64,000 nucleotides of DNA, taken from assembly GCA_026391355.1 (NCBI GenBank), contig JAPLDH010000077.1:1-64000 (forward strand). The letters run 5' to 3'. The translations under genes and the position numbers were made by a program. This stretch comes from Bacteroidota bacterium. Lineage in GTDB: Bacteria; Bacteroidota; Bacteroidia; Bacteroidales; FEN-979. The stretch's first letter is position 1. Every line of letters begins with the position of its first letter. The notes under the pieces were generated by a model, which searched no databases, was not told where the DNA came from, and worked only from the letters and a program-made list of their open reading frames with translations. Shown here one piece after another: positions 55,386 to 62,929 of this stretch.

Positions 55386-55847
55386 ATGAAGAGTAACCAA
55401 CTGGTAAAACAGGAAGATATTGAGGCCGTTATCAGAAAATGCAATGTTTGTCATATCGGGATGATTGACACTGAAGGGCAACCCTATGTTTTGCCGATGA
55501 ATTTCGGGTACGACAACGGCGTCATTTACCTTCACTCCTCCCAAAAAGGCAAGAAGATCACCATACTGACCAACAACCCGCAGGTTTGCATTGAATTCAG
55601 CACCGATTATCTGCTTCGCTTCCAGAGCGAGGAGATGGCTTGCAGTTACAGCATGAAATACAGAAGTGTTCTGGCTTACGGAAAAGTTGAATTTGTGGAA
55701 GATCCGGAGGAAAAAATACCCCATCTCAACATTATCATGAAAAATTATACTCCGCGTGAATTTACTTACGGACTACCATCCCTGAAGGAGGTTTGCTGCT
55801 GGAAAGTGAAGGTTGAGAAGTTCGAAGGGAAAGTTTTCGGGTATTAA
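55386..55847 (+). CDS. NimA-like flavin/PPOX-fold protein
   Basis: 153 aa, pyridoxamine 5'-phosphate-oxidase fold of the NimA-like group: CNVCHIGMIDTEGQPYVLPMNFGYDNGVIYLHSSQKGKKI and CIEFSTDYLLRF … YRSVLAYGKVEFV. It should bind FMN or a related flavin. Some relatives (Nim) confer nitroimidazole resistance, but most are uncharacterised, and this one should not be called a resistance gene on sequence alone. Last gene of the six-gene run, 21 nt after radA. Confidence 0.85.
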   Translation: MKSNQLVKQEDIEAVIRKCNVCHIGMIDTEGQPYVLPMNFGYDNGVIYLHSSQKGKKITILTNNPQVCIEFSTDYLLRFQSEEMACSYSMKYRSVLAYGKVEFVEDPEEKIPHLNIIMKNYTPREFTYGLPSLKEVCCWKVKVEKFEGKVFGY

Positions 55848-55856
55848 AAAAATTTT

Positions 55857-55932
55857 ACCACGGATTACACGAATTACACAGATTTAGATATTTGATTTTC
55901 CGGTTTCTGTGGAATCTGTGTAATCTGTGGTG
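55857..55932. repeat. Dispersed repeat A, inverted pair
   Basis: Left arm at 55857-55886 (units of ATTACAC-type 9-mers) and right arm at 55912-55932 are imperfect inverted copies of each other and of 39224-39250. The pair could form a hairpin and may end the panC run and separate it from the alcohol dehydrogenase gene. Confidence 0.6.
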
Positions 55933-55952
55933 ATTCTAAATTCATTCAGAGT

Positions 55953-57029
55953 ATGAAAGCAATGGTTTTGAAGGGGTTGTTTGATCTGAGGACAGAAAAT
56001 TCCCCATTGCAGTTGGAAGAGCTCCCCATTCCAATTCCCGGAACTGGAGAGATCCTGATAAAGGTCAAGGTATGCGGAGTCTGCCATACCGAGCTGGATG
56101 AGATCGAAGGTCGTACTCCACCTCCTGTATTCCCTGTTATTCCGGGGCACCAGGTAATCGGAGAAGTAGTTGAAACAGGGAATGAGGTTTCCGGATTTCA
56201 TACCGGTGATCGTATTGGTGTTGCCTGGATTTATTCATCCTGCGGAAAATGTCATCATTGCCTATCAGGTAATGAGAATCTTTGCAGTGATTTTGTAGCG
56301 ACCGGACGTGATGCAAATGGGGGTTATGCTGAATACATGAAAGTGAATGAGCGGTTTGCCCATCATATCCCGGACATCTTTTCTGATGAAGAGGCCGCAC
56401 CCTTATTATGCGCAGGAGCCGTCGGATACAGATCACTGCGGTTAACCGGAATCTTTGAGAACAAATTTACTTCCACTACATTCAAGAGGGAGGTCGCCGG
56501 GGGAGATGGCAATACCATCGGCCTGACCGGGTTTGGGGCATCAGGGCACCTTGTGTTGAAAACCATTCAGTACAAATTCCCGGAAACAAGGATCTATGTA
56601 TTTGCCCGAAGTGAATCTGAAAGAAGATTCGCTCTTGAGCTGGGAGCAGCCTGGGCCGGTGATTCTGCCGATGAACCCCCTGAAAAGCTTGATTCCATTA
56701 TCGATACAACTCCCGCATGGAAACCTGTTGTTGAAGCAATGAAGAACCTGAAACCCGGTGGAAGACTGGTGATCAATGCCATCAGAAAAGAAAATGCAGA
56801 TAAGGAGTATCTACTTCAGATGGATTATGCCCGTCATCTCTGGATGGAAAAGGAAATAAAGAGTGTTGCCAATGTGGCAGTCAATGATGTCAGGGAATTC
56901 CTGGAGATCGCATCTGCAATACCCATCCGTCCCGAAATCCAGGTTTACCCGCTGGAAGAGGCCAACCGGGCATTGATCGACCTGAAAAAACAGAAGATCC
57001 GTGGCGCCAAGGTATTAAAGATAGAGTAG
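55953..57029 (+). CDS. Zinc-dependent alcohol dehydrogenase
   Basis: 358 aa, medium-chain dehydrogenase/reductase of the CAD2-like group. Catalytic zinc ligands CGVCHTELDEIEGR and PGHQVIGEV; structural zinc CGKCHHCLSGNENLC with four cysteines; EAAPLLCAGAVGYRSL; and the NAD-binding GFGASGHLVLK. Between the last two, a 15-20-residue insertion (IFENKFTSTTFKREVAGGDGN) is longer than in the relatives I recall. The substrate is an alcohol or aldehyde; no neighbour suggests which. Monocistronic. Confidence 0.88.
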   Translation: MKAMVLKGLFDLRTENSPLQLEELPIPIPGTGEILIKVKVCGVCHTELDEIEGRTPPPVFPVIPGHQVIGEVVETGNEVSGFHTGDRIGVAWIYSSCGKCHHCLSGNENLCSDFVATGRDANGGYAEYMKVNERFAHHIPDIFSDEEAAPLLCAGAVGYRSLRLTGIFENKFTSTTFKREVAGGDGNTIGLTGFGASGHLVLKTIQYKFPETRIYVFARSESERRFALELGAAWAGDSADEPPEKLDSIIDTTPAWKPVVEAMKNLKPGGRLVINAIRKENADKEYLLQMDYARHLWMEKEIKSVANVAVNDVREFLEIASAIPIRPEIQVYPLEEANRALIDLKKQKIRGAKVLKIE

Positions 57030-57051
57030 CCGTTCAGCCCCCATCCCCTGA

Positions 57052-57077
57052 CCCCTTCCCCCGCACGGGTGAAGGGG
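57052..57077. terminator. GC-rich hairpin after the dehydrogenase gene
   Basis: CCCCTTC (57052-57058) pairs with GAAGGGG (57071-57077), with inner CCC/GGG pairs. It is followed by an A-rich stretch, not a T-tract, and resembles a common dispersed element. Confidence 0.45.
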
Positions 57078-57191
57078 AAAATAAATTAAAATCCCCTTTA
57101 CATCAGGGTAAGCAGATTGTTTTGTGTAATATGTAAAACATCGCGATAGTTCATTCACTCCAACATTCACATATTACAAAAAATAAGAATT

Positions 57192-57806
57192 ATGAAAAAC
57201 TTTATATTCCCTCTGATCTTTTCATGCCTTTTACTTTCAATCCCTGTTCTTGCCCAGCGCCATCATCAGGAGTCTGTTCCATTAACCAATGTAAATGATG
57301 TATATGCAGGCTATGGGGTGTATAGTATTTATATGTTCACCCAGCAAAATAATACCCCAATGGGTGAATTGGGTTACGAAAAGAAATCATTGGTCAATTC
57401 CGCCGGAACCTTTCTGGCAGGTTACAGCAGAACCTTCAACCGGGTTCTTTCTTTCGGATTCCAGGCCAGTTATATGAATGTTTACTGGGAAGGGACAGGA
57501 TATTCGGACAATGAAGCTACCTCAAAGCACAATGATGCAGTGTTGTCAGGAATTGTAAAGCTTTCCTTCTGCTATGTAAATAAACCCTCTTTCAGGATGT
57601 ATTCCGGATTTGGCATTGGTATCTCAGTAATAAATTCTACTGCCACCTTAAATGGTAACAGCTATTACGACCGCAAACTCCGTCCTGCAGGGCAATTAAC
57701 CCTGATGGGGGTTCGTGCCGGCCGTAAATTGGGAGGTTTCGGGGAGTTTGGTTTTGGTACAAACGGGATCATCAATGCCGGGATGTTTTACCGGTTCGGG
57801 GATTAA
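57192..57806 (+). CDS. Outer-membrane beta-barrel protein
   Basis: 204 aa. The signal peptide MKNFIFPLIFSCLLLSIPVLA is followed by an 8-stranded-barrel-like pattern: alternating residues in FLAGYSRTFNRVLSFGFQASYMNVYW, VKLSFCYVNKPSFRMYSGFGIGISVI and the C-terminal strand GMFYRFGD. Family not recognised. It is monocistronic, separated from the next region by dispersed repeat B. Confidence 0.65.
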   Translation: MKNFIFPLIFSCLLLSIPVLAQRHHQESVPLTNVNDVYAGYGVYSIYMFTQQNNTPMGELGYEKKSLVNSAGTFLAGYSRTFNRVLSFGFQASYMNVYWEGTGYSDNEATSKHNDAVLSGIVKLSFCYVNKPSFRMYSGFGIGISVINSTATLNGNSYYDRKLRPAGQLTLMGVRAGRKLGGFGEFGFGTNGIINAGMFYRFGD

Positions 57807-57892
57807 TTATATCAATTTCATCTTTTCCAATCAAAAAAAAAGAAGAGACTGTCTCAAAAATATGGGTCAGCCTCTGTTTTATAAAGATAATC

Positions 57893-57956
57893 ACCGCTAA
57901 GTCACTAAGACGCTAAGAATAATTTAAGTTTTTTTGCGTCTTCGTGTCTTCGCGGT
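57893..57956. repeat. Dispersed repeat B, inverted pair
   Basis: ACCGCTAAGTCACTAAGACG (from 57893) and GCGTCTTCGTGTCTTCGCGG (from 57936) are imperfect inverted copies built from 8-9-nt blocks. Single arms recur at 41094-41118 and 59633-59652. As a hairpin between converging genes it could act as a terminator. Confidence 0.65.
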
Positions 57957-57986
57957 AAAAAGCCTTTCGAATACTGCTTCTCCGGT

Positions 57987-58574
57987 TTAAGGTTTGGATG
58001 GCTTTTGACTTACTCCCATCATAATCCCCATGATCTTCCTGCAAAATTTCGCTGAGAAAAATCCCAGAACAGAACCGGCCACGATTCCTGCGAGGATATC
58101 CCCCGGGTAATGAACCCCGAGGTAGATCCGGGTGTACGACATGGTCAACGCCCACAAAAGTGCAGGAATAATAATATACCGGTAACTCTTTCCAAGGAAA
58201 AAAATAAGGAAAACGGCAACAGAAAAGGTGTTTGAAGCATGTGCGGAATAAAACCCGAAGCTTCCTCCCCTATACCCATTCACAATATGTATAGGAAGTA
58301 ATGCAGGATCATTTGACGGACGCAGGCGTTGAAAATAATCCTTTGCAAGGGTTGCTAACTGATCACTTGCCAGGATCATGGAGGTCACAAAAACAAGAAT
58401 AATCCACGTCTGCCATTTGTATTTCTTGATCACAGGAAACAGAAAAAGGATATAAAGTGGTATCCAAACCCATCCTATTGTAGCCCAGAACATTACAACG
58501 TCACAGAACGGAGAGTGCAAGCTATTCAAGTATAAAAACAGAGACTGATCGATATGCCTGATTGCGTCCAACAT
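57987..58574 (-). CDS. PAP2 family phosphatase
   Basis: 195 aa with about five membrane segments. The three phosphatase motifs are KDYFQRLRPSNDP (KxxxxxxRP), GSFGFYSAHASNTF (PSxH-like, here SAH) and SYTRIYLGVHYPGDILAG (SRxxxxxHxxxD). It removes phosphate from lipid phosphates such as undecaprenyl pyrophosphate or phosphatidate. It follows obgE by 20 nt on the same strand and is probably the last gene of hpt-adk-obgE-PAP2. Confidence 0.93.
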   Translation of the reverse strand: MLDAIRHIDQSLFLYLNSLHSPFCDVVMFWATIGWVWIPLYILFLFPVIKKYKWQTWIILVFVTSMILASDQLATLAKDYFQRLRPSNDPALLPIHIVNGYRGGSFGFYSAHASNTFSVAVFLIFFLGKSYRYIIIPALLWALTMSYTRIYLGVHYPGDILAGIVAGSVLGFFSAKFCRKIMGIMMGVSQKPSKP

Positions 58575-58594
58575 GAAAGAGAATTGAAGTTAAC

Positions 58595-59584
58595 TTATTT
58601 ATTCAATTCTGCCCAGAGTAAGTTTTTCAACCTGTTCAGCCCAAGTTTTTTGTGGGATGAGATAAAAATACAGGGCAGATCCGGCAGATCCTTTCTTAAT
58701 TCCCGGGTGATCTCTTCATCGGCCAGGTCTGCTTTTGTGATGGCAAGAACCCTTGATTTATCAAGCAATTCAGGATTATATTCCTTCAATTCCTTCAACA
58801 GGATATTATATTCGGAACGGATATCCCGGCTGTCGACAGGGACCATGAAAAGAAGCAGGGAGTTTCTCTCAATGTGCCGAAGGAAACGCAGGCCGAGGCC
58901 TTTCCCTTCATGGGCTCCTTCGATGATCCCCGGAATGTCGGCCATAATGAATGATTTTCCATTGCCTGCACTCACAATACCAAGGTTGGGTACCAGGGTG
59001 GTGAAGGGATAATCGGCTATTTCAGGTTTTGCAGCCGAAATAACCGAGAGAAGGGTAGATTTTCCTGCATTCGGAAATCCCACCAGCCCGACATCTGCCA
59101 GGAGTTTCAGTTCGAGGATCTTGGTGGATTCAATCCCGGGTTCACCGGGTTGGGCGAATTTGGGCGATTGGTGGGTGGCAGTTTTGAAATGATCATTGCC
59201 TTGTCCTCCCCTTCCACCGGCGAGAAGGATGATCCTTTCACCATCTTCCGTGATCTCGTATTCCATATTACCTGTCTCAACATCCCTCGCCACGGTTCCC
59301 AATGGTACTTCAACGATCACATCCTTGCCATTGGCTCCGGTCATGAGTTGTCGTGCCCCATTTCCTCCATCCTCAGCTTTCAGGTGCCGGGTATATTTAA
59401 GATGAAGCAAGGTCCACAACTGCTTATTCCCTTGGAGGATGATATGGCCTCCCCTGCCTCCGTCGCCACCGTCAGGACCTCCTTTCGGATTTCCCTTCGT
59501 TCGCAGGAAATGACGTGACCCACCCCCTCCATGGCCGGAAGTGCAGTAAATTTTTACATAATCAACAAAATTGGATTCTGACAA
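58595..59584 (-). CDS. obgE: GTPase ObgE
   Basis: 329 aa from TTG 59584, which gives [20 protein letters not shown], the conserved Obg N-terminus; the ATG upstream (59689) would add 35 residues of unrelated sequence that overlap repeat B. Glycine-rich Obg domain ([28 protein letters not shown]), then a GTPase domain with G1 [25 protein letters not shown] and the AITKAD G4 motif. It works in ribosome assembly and the stress response. Relatives' C-terminal extension is short here, as usual in Bacteroidota. Confidence 0.95.
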   Translation of the reverse strand: MSESNFVDYVKIYCTSGHGGGGSRHFLRTKGNPKGGPDGGDGGRGGHIILQGNKQLWTLLHLKYTRHLKAEDGGNGARQLMTGANGKDVIVEVPLGTVARDVETGNMEYEITEDGERIILLAGGRGGQGNDHFKTATHQSPKFAQPGEPGIESTKILELKLLADVGLVGFPNAGKSTLLSVISAAKPEIADYPFTTLVPNLGIVSAGNGKSFIMADIPGIIEGAHEGKGLGLRFLRHIERNSLLLFMVPVDSRDIRSEYNILLKELKEYNPELLDKSRVLAITKADLADEEITRELRKDLPDLPCIFISSHKKLGLNRLKNLLWAELNK

Positions 59585-59632
59585 AATTGAAAGGTTAAAT
59601 GTTAAAACCAGGTTAAATATTAATTGGTATTT

Positions 59633-59652
59633 GAGTCTTTGTGTCTTTGCGG
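59633..59652. repeat. Dispersed repeat B, single arm
   Basis: GAGTCTTTGTGTCTTTGCGG, one arm of the repeat B family, in the gap between adk and obgE. It lies in the upstream part of the wrong long obgE reading. Confidence 0.5.
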
Positions 59653-59675
59653 AAAAAAAAATTTGAAGTAAGCTA

Positions 59676-60245
59676 TTAATTTGCGTCAATCGCTAAACAA
59701 AGCGTCGTAAAGATATCATCAACACTTCCAACACCTATCACCTCTTTCAATAATTTCTGTTCACGATAGTAGTCGATCAATGGCTTTGTATGCTGATGGT
59801 ACTGGATAAGACGGTTCTTTATTACCTCTTCGGTATCATCCTTTCTTCCCTGATCCTGGGCACGTTTTAATAAACGTTTCACAAGTTCTTCTTCATCAAC
59901 ATCTAAAGATAACACCAATGTGACCTTCTTACCCAGTTTCTCCAGCATTTTATCAAGTGCCTTCGCCTGATTCAATGTCCGGGGAAAACCGTCCAACACA
60001 AATCCTTTCACCAGAGCATGACGAACAAAGACAGATTCCATGATCTCAACCAGCAACTCATCCGAAACCAATTGTCCGGCCTCCATGATGGCTTTTACCT
60101 TCAACCCCAGCGCCGTACCCTGGTTGACCTCTGCCCGGAGAATGTCTCCTGTTGATATATGTATCCAGTTGTACTTTTCGGCGATCTTCACAGCCTGTGT
60201 GCCTTTGCCTGCACCTGGAGGGCCAAACAATATAAGATTATACAT
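59676..60245 (-). CDS. adk: Adenylate kinase
   Basis: 189 aa from ATG 60245 ([18 protein letters not shown]). Converts AMP and ATP to two ADP. P-loop GPPGAGKGT at residues 7-15, GFPRTLNQA and the lid region [19 protein letters not shown], which is the short lid without zinc cysteines. A longer reading from 60347 adds 34 unlikely residues. It follows hpt by 28 nt. Confidence 0.97.
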   Translation of the reverse strand: MYNLILFGPPGAGKGTQAVKIAEKYNWIHISTGDILRAEVNQGTALGLKVKAIMEAGQLVSDELLVEIMESVFVRHALVKGFVLDGFPRTLNQAKALDKMLEKLGKKVTLVLSLDVDEEELVKRLLKRAQDQGRKDDTEEVIKNRLIQYHQHTKPLIDYYREQKLLKEVIGVGSVDDIFTTLCLAIDAN

Positions 60246-60273
60246 GTTTCTATTTGATTTTTGACTTTTGAAT

Positions 60274-60810
60274 TTATTTAACAAGTCGATATACATCGGC
60301 ATAATTACGCCCATATCCGTCATAGTCCAGGCCGAAGCCAACCACAAATTCGTTTGGGATATTCATTCCCAGGTAATCTATTTTGAACGATTTTACAAAA
60401 GCTTCAGGTTTGTGGAACATGCAGGCAATTCTCACGTCTGCCGGATGAAACTTTTTAAGCTCATTTAACACCAAATCCATCGTAATACCGGTGTCCACAA
60501 TATCTTCCAGGATTACCACATGCCTTGATGCTACCGATTCATTTATACCGATCAATTCTGTTACCTGTGTAGTTGTTGAAATACCTGAATACGATGCGTA
60601 TTTTACAAATGTAACCTGGCAGGGTATCCGGATTTTTCGTAACAGGTCGGCAGTAAACATGAAGGAACCATTGAGGATCGGCAGGAACAGGATATTCTTC
60701 CCCTCATAATCCCTGTTGATCTGATCCGAAACTTTCCTGATGGCAGCATCTATCTCCTTTGCCGTAATGGAAACACCGAACTTTTTATCTTTTAGAATAA
60801 TGACAGCCAT
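60274..60810 (-). CDS. hpt: Hypoxanthine phosphoribosyltransferase
   Basis: 178 aa from ATG 60810 (MAVIILKDKKFGVSITAKEI). Recycles hypoxanthine (and guanine) to IMP/GMP with PRPP. The PRPP-binding motif VVILEDIVDTGITMDLVL (EDIVDTG) is intact, as is LPILNGSFMFTADLLR. First gene of hpt-adk-obgE-PAP2. The reading from 60873 would overlap the purE promoter and start. Confidence 0.95.
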   Translation of the reverse strand: MAVIILKDKKFGVSITAKEIDAAIRKVSDQINRDYEGKNILFLPILNGSFMFTADLLRKIRIPCQVTFVKYASYSGISTTTQVTELIGINESVASRHVVILEDIVDTGITMDLVLNELKKFHPADVRIACMFHKPEAFVKSFKIDYLGMNIPNEFVVGFGLDYDGYGRNYADVYRLVK

Positions 60811-60818
60811 ACCGGAAT

Positions 60819-60838
60819 CAAAATTATGACTATTTTTG
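60819..60838. promoter_or_regulatory. Back-to-back hpt and purE -7 boxes
   Basis: Minus-strand TAATTTTG (60826-60819) points to hpt, whose ATG is at 60810, leaving almost no leader. Plus-strand TATTTTTG (60831-60838) points to purE at 60864. Only 4 nt separate the boxes. Neither has a clear -33. Confidence 0.55.
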
Positions 60839-60863
60839 TTCAGTTTACATAAAAATAAAATAG

Positions 60864-61367
60864 ATGGATCCAAGGGTAAGCATAATCATGGGCAGTACGT
60901 CGGATCTTCCCGTGATGGAAGCAGCAGCAAAATTTCTGAATGAGATGAAGATCGCCTTCGAAATGAACGCGCTCTCAGCGCACCGTACGCCTGAAAAAGT
61001 TGAAGAATTTGCCCGAAACGCATACAAACGCGGTGTACGGGTCATCATTGCCGCTGCCGGGATGGCGGCACATCTCCCGGGTGTTATTGCAGCCATGACG
61101 ACAATTCCCGTTATTGGCGTCCCTATTAAATCCTCCCTTGAAGGACTCGATGCAGCCCTGGCCATTCTCCAGATGCCCCCGGGAATCCCGGTTGCAACAG
61201 TAGCCATCAACGGAGCTCAGAATGCCGCTATCCTGGCTGCTGAGATCCTTGCACTTTCTGATCCCGGATTGCATCAGAAGATGCTCGCATTCAAGGAGGA
61301 TCTGAAGAAAAAGGTAGTGCAAGCCAATGAGGAACTGGCAAATGTCAAATACGAATTCAAGGTTTAG
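60864..61367 (+). CDS. purE: 5-(carboxyamino)imidazole ribonucleotide mutase
   Basis: 167 aa. Class I PurE: rearranges N5-CAIR to CAIR in de novo purine synthesis. GSTSDLPVMEAAAKFLNEMKIAFEMNALSAHRTPEKVEEFA is the N-terminal signature with the SAHRTP loop. AAAGMAAHLPGVIAAMT and GLDAALAILQMPPGIPVATVAI follow. No purK is adjacent. It diverges from hpt and its stop region overlaps the next gene tail-to-tail by 11 nt. Confidence 0.97.
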   Translation: MDPRVSIIMGSTSDLPVMEAAAKFLNEMKIAFEMNALSAHRTPEKVEEFARNAYKRGVRVIIAAAGMAAHLPGVIAAMTTIPVIGVPIKSSLEGLDAALAILQMPPGIPVATVAINGAQNAAILAAEILALSDPGLHQKMLAFKEDLKKKVVQANEELANVKYEFKV

Positions 61368-61791
61368 AATTGATCAGTGCCAGCCACCTGGTCACCAGTT
61401 CTTTTCCCTGAGGTGAATCCCACTCTTTCTCAATGTCGCTATGGCATTGCTTGCCCATCCCCCGGCGATCGTGATGGCAATATCTGCATTCAAGCGGTTC
61501 CAAACCCGTTCCGAATAATTCACAACGGTCATTTTTAAGAAAAGTACATCCATTCCCCGCAAAATGACTTAATGCAAGTATCCCTTCATTCCCTTTGAAT
61601 GCAGGTGAAAGCACGCCAAACGACTTCTCAGGCGACATTTCAAGCATCATCCGATGACTGTATCCGGCATCCAGCGCTTTCGCCGCCTCTTCCACCGTCC
61701 ACCAACCGGGCCGTTCACAGTATGCCAGGCAGATCTTGCATGAACAGGGACGGGAAGGAGGGTACTTCTCGGAGAGAAATTTATATTTCAA
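61357..61791 (-). CDS. Conserved Cys-rich protein
   Basis: 144 aa from TTG 61791. Nine cysteines, several in CxxC-like groups: PCSCKICLAYCERPGWW at the start, GNGCTFLKNDRCELFG in the middle and LECRYCHHDRRGMGKQC near the end. The pattern suggests a metal cluster, similar in spirit to YkgJ/CxxCxxCC-type proteins, but I do not recognise the exact family. A -7 box on the minus strand (61828-61821) supports the TTG start. It converges with purE and overlaps it by 11 nt. Confidence 0.65.
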   Translation of the reverse strand: MKYKFLSEKYPPSRPCSCKICLAYCERPGWWTVEEAAKALDAGYSHRMMLEMSPEKSFGVLSPAFKGNEGILALSHFAGNGCTFLKNDRCELFGTGLEPLECRYCHHDRRGMGKQCHSDIEKEWDSPQGKELVTRWLALINSKP

Positions 61792-61820
61792 AATGAGTAA
61801 TGAGTAAGTAATAAATTTAT

Positions 61821-61828
61821 CAAAGGTA
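61821..61828 (-). promoter_or_regulatory. -7 box of the Cys-rich protein gene
   Basis: Reads TACCTTTG on the minus strand, matching TAnnTTTG, 30 nt before the TTG start at 61791. Confidence 0.45.
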
Positions 61829-61912
61829 ATGAAAAAACATACCTGTTTTTTGTGGAAATTTTCAGGTTAACAGTTCCTCCATTGCTTACCGATAACTATC
61901 TGGAAGTAGATT

Positions 61913-61931
61913 TGAGAATTTTGAATTCTCA
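61913..61931. promoter_or_regulatory. Palindrome upstream of the toxin-antitoxin pair
   Basis: TGAGAATT and AATTCTCA around TTG: 8-bp perfect arms, about 70 nt before the antitoxin start. A possible operator for self-regulation of the pair; no promoter box was found between it and the gene. Confidence 0.35.
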
Positions 61932-61999
61932 GGATATTTCTTGATGGATAATGCGGTTGGAGAATATTTGTATGTATTTTTACAGAAAGAAATTACGAC

Positions 62000-62242
62000 A
62001 TGAACATTCAAGCAAGAAAGTTGGTTTTAATTGAAGAATTCCTCCGAATTAGTGATAAGAGTTTTATCTCTAAACTTGAATCATTTATCAGGCAGGAAAA
62101 GAAAAAATCATACGAAAAGGAATTAAATCCTATGTCAATGAATGAATTCCATGAAATGATCGACCAGGCAAAACAAGATAGCGAGACCGGCCGGGTTATC
62201 TCTCACCAGGCACTAAAAAAGAAGGTCAAGACATGGAAATAA
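62000..62242 (+). CDS. Probable antitoxin of a type II pair
   Basis: 80 aa, helical and highly charged: NIQARKLVLIEEFLRISDKSFISKLESFIRQEKKK in the first half and MNEFHEMIDQAKQDSETGRVISHQALKKKVKTW in the second. It is of the type seen next to ParE toxins in Bacteroidota; the C-terminal tail would wrap the toxin. It overlaps the toxin gene by 10 nt, the usual antitoxin-first order. Confidence 0.78.
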   Translation: MNIQARKLVLIEEFLRISDKSFISKLESFIRQEKKKSYEKELNPMSMNEFHEMIDQAKQDSETGRVISHQALKKKVKTWK

Positions 62243-62541
62243 GGATTGAATGGTCTGAATTATCGGAAAGACAACTCAAAGATATTTTTGACTACTACTC
62301 ATTAGAGGTAAGTCCCGGAATCGCAAGAAAAATAATCAATAGAATAATTGACAGAGTATCTATACTGGAAAGCAATCCATTAGCGGGTCCTAAGGAAGAA
62401 CTTCTGAGCGAATATCCCGAAGAGTTCAGATACCTCGTTGAAAGCAACTATAAGATAATTTACTGGAAAAAGGAAAACCTTGTCACAATCGCATCTATTT
62501 TTGATTGCCGGCAGAATCCCGAGAAAATCAAGAAAATATAG
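62233..62541 (+). CDS. ParE/RelE superfamily toxin
   Basis: 102 aa, complete: IEWSELSERQLKDIFDYYSLEVSPGIARKIINRIIDRVSILESNPLAG, then FRYLVESNYKIIYWKKENLVTIASIFDCRQNPEKI. This is the ParE pattern (…RYLV…Y.I.Y…i..ifd.RqnP). ParE toxins poison gyrase; RelE members cut mRNA. Which one applies is not decided by the sequence. ATG 62233 overlaps the antitoxin gene. Confidence 0.88.
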   Translation: MEIRIEWSELSERQLKDIFDYYSLEVSPGIARKIINRIIDRVSILESNPLAGPKEELLSEYPEEFRYLVESNYKIIYWKKENLVTIASIFDCRQNPEKIKKI

Positions 62542-62929
62542 CAAACACTAATCGAATCACCAGCCCCGCCAGTAAGGAAGGCAATCCGGCCGCCGGCAGA
62601 CTGGTGTATTGAACACTCGTATCCTATTTACCGAAATCTTGCATTGTTATTTGCCGTTTACAAGGGAGTTGCTGGAACTCATTTTCTCCTCGTATTTCAC
62701 CTCCCATCCATTCTCAATATTATTTTGTAGTGCAGTTAAGGTTTGTATTTCGGAGTAAAAAGTAGATAGTACAAACGTCAATCCATGTACTTGTAAGATT
62801 CAGTATAGTAAACTATTTTTTGTCAGGAATATTATTTTCATGATATTTGACAACCAAACCTTAAAATTCCAATAAGCCATTCATTGGATTCTCCCTAGAT
62901 TCAGTTCTGGAACCTTTAATTAAACGAAC
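62542..62929. other. Intergenic region, no gene seen
   Basis: 388 nt after the toxin gene. A weak inverted repeat, CACCAG (near 62558) with CTGGTG (near 62602), encloses a GC-rich patch; it may end the toxin-antitoxin transcript. No supported ORF, and no clear TAnnTTTG box, was found before the next gene. Confidence 0.5.

Noticed and set aside
55386-55847. NimA-like gene as an antibiotic-resistance determinant
   Set aside because: The family is broad, and sequence alone cannot show nitroimidazole reduction; it is in a housekeeping operon.
59585-59689. 35-residue N-terminal extension of ObgE from ATG 59689
   Set aside because: It is encoded partly by dispersed repeat B, overlaps the adk end region and is not part of the Obg fold.
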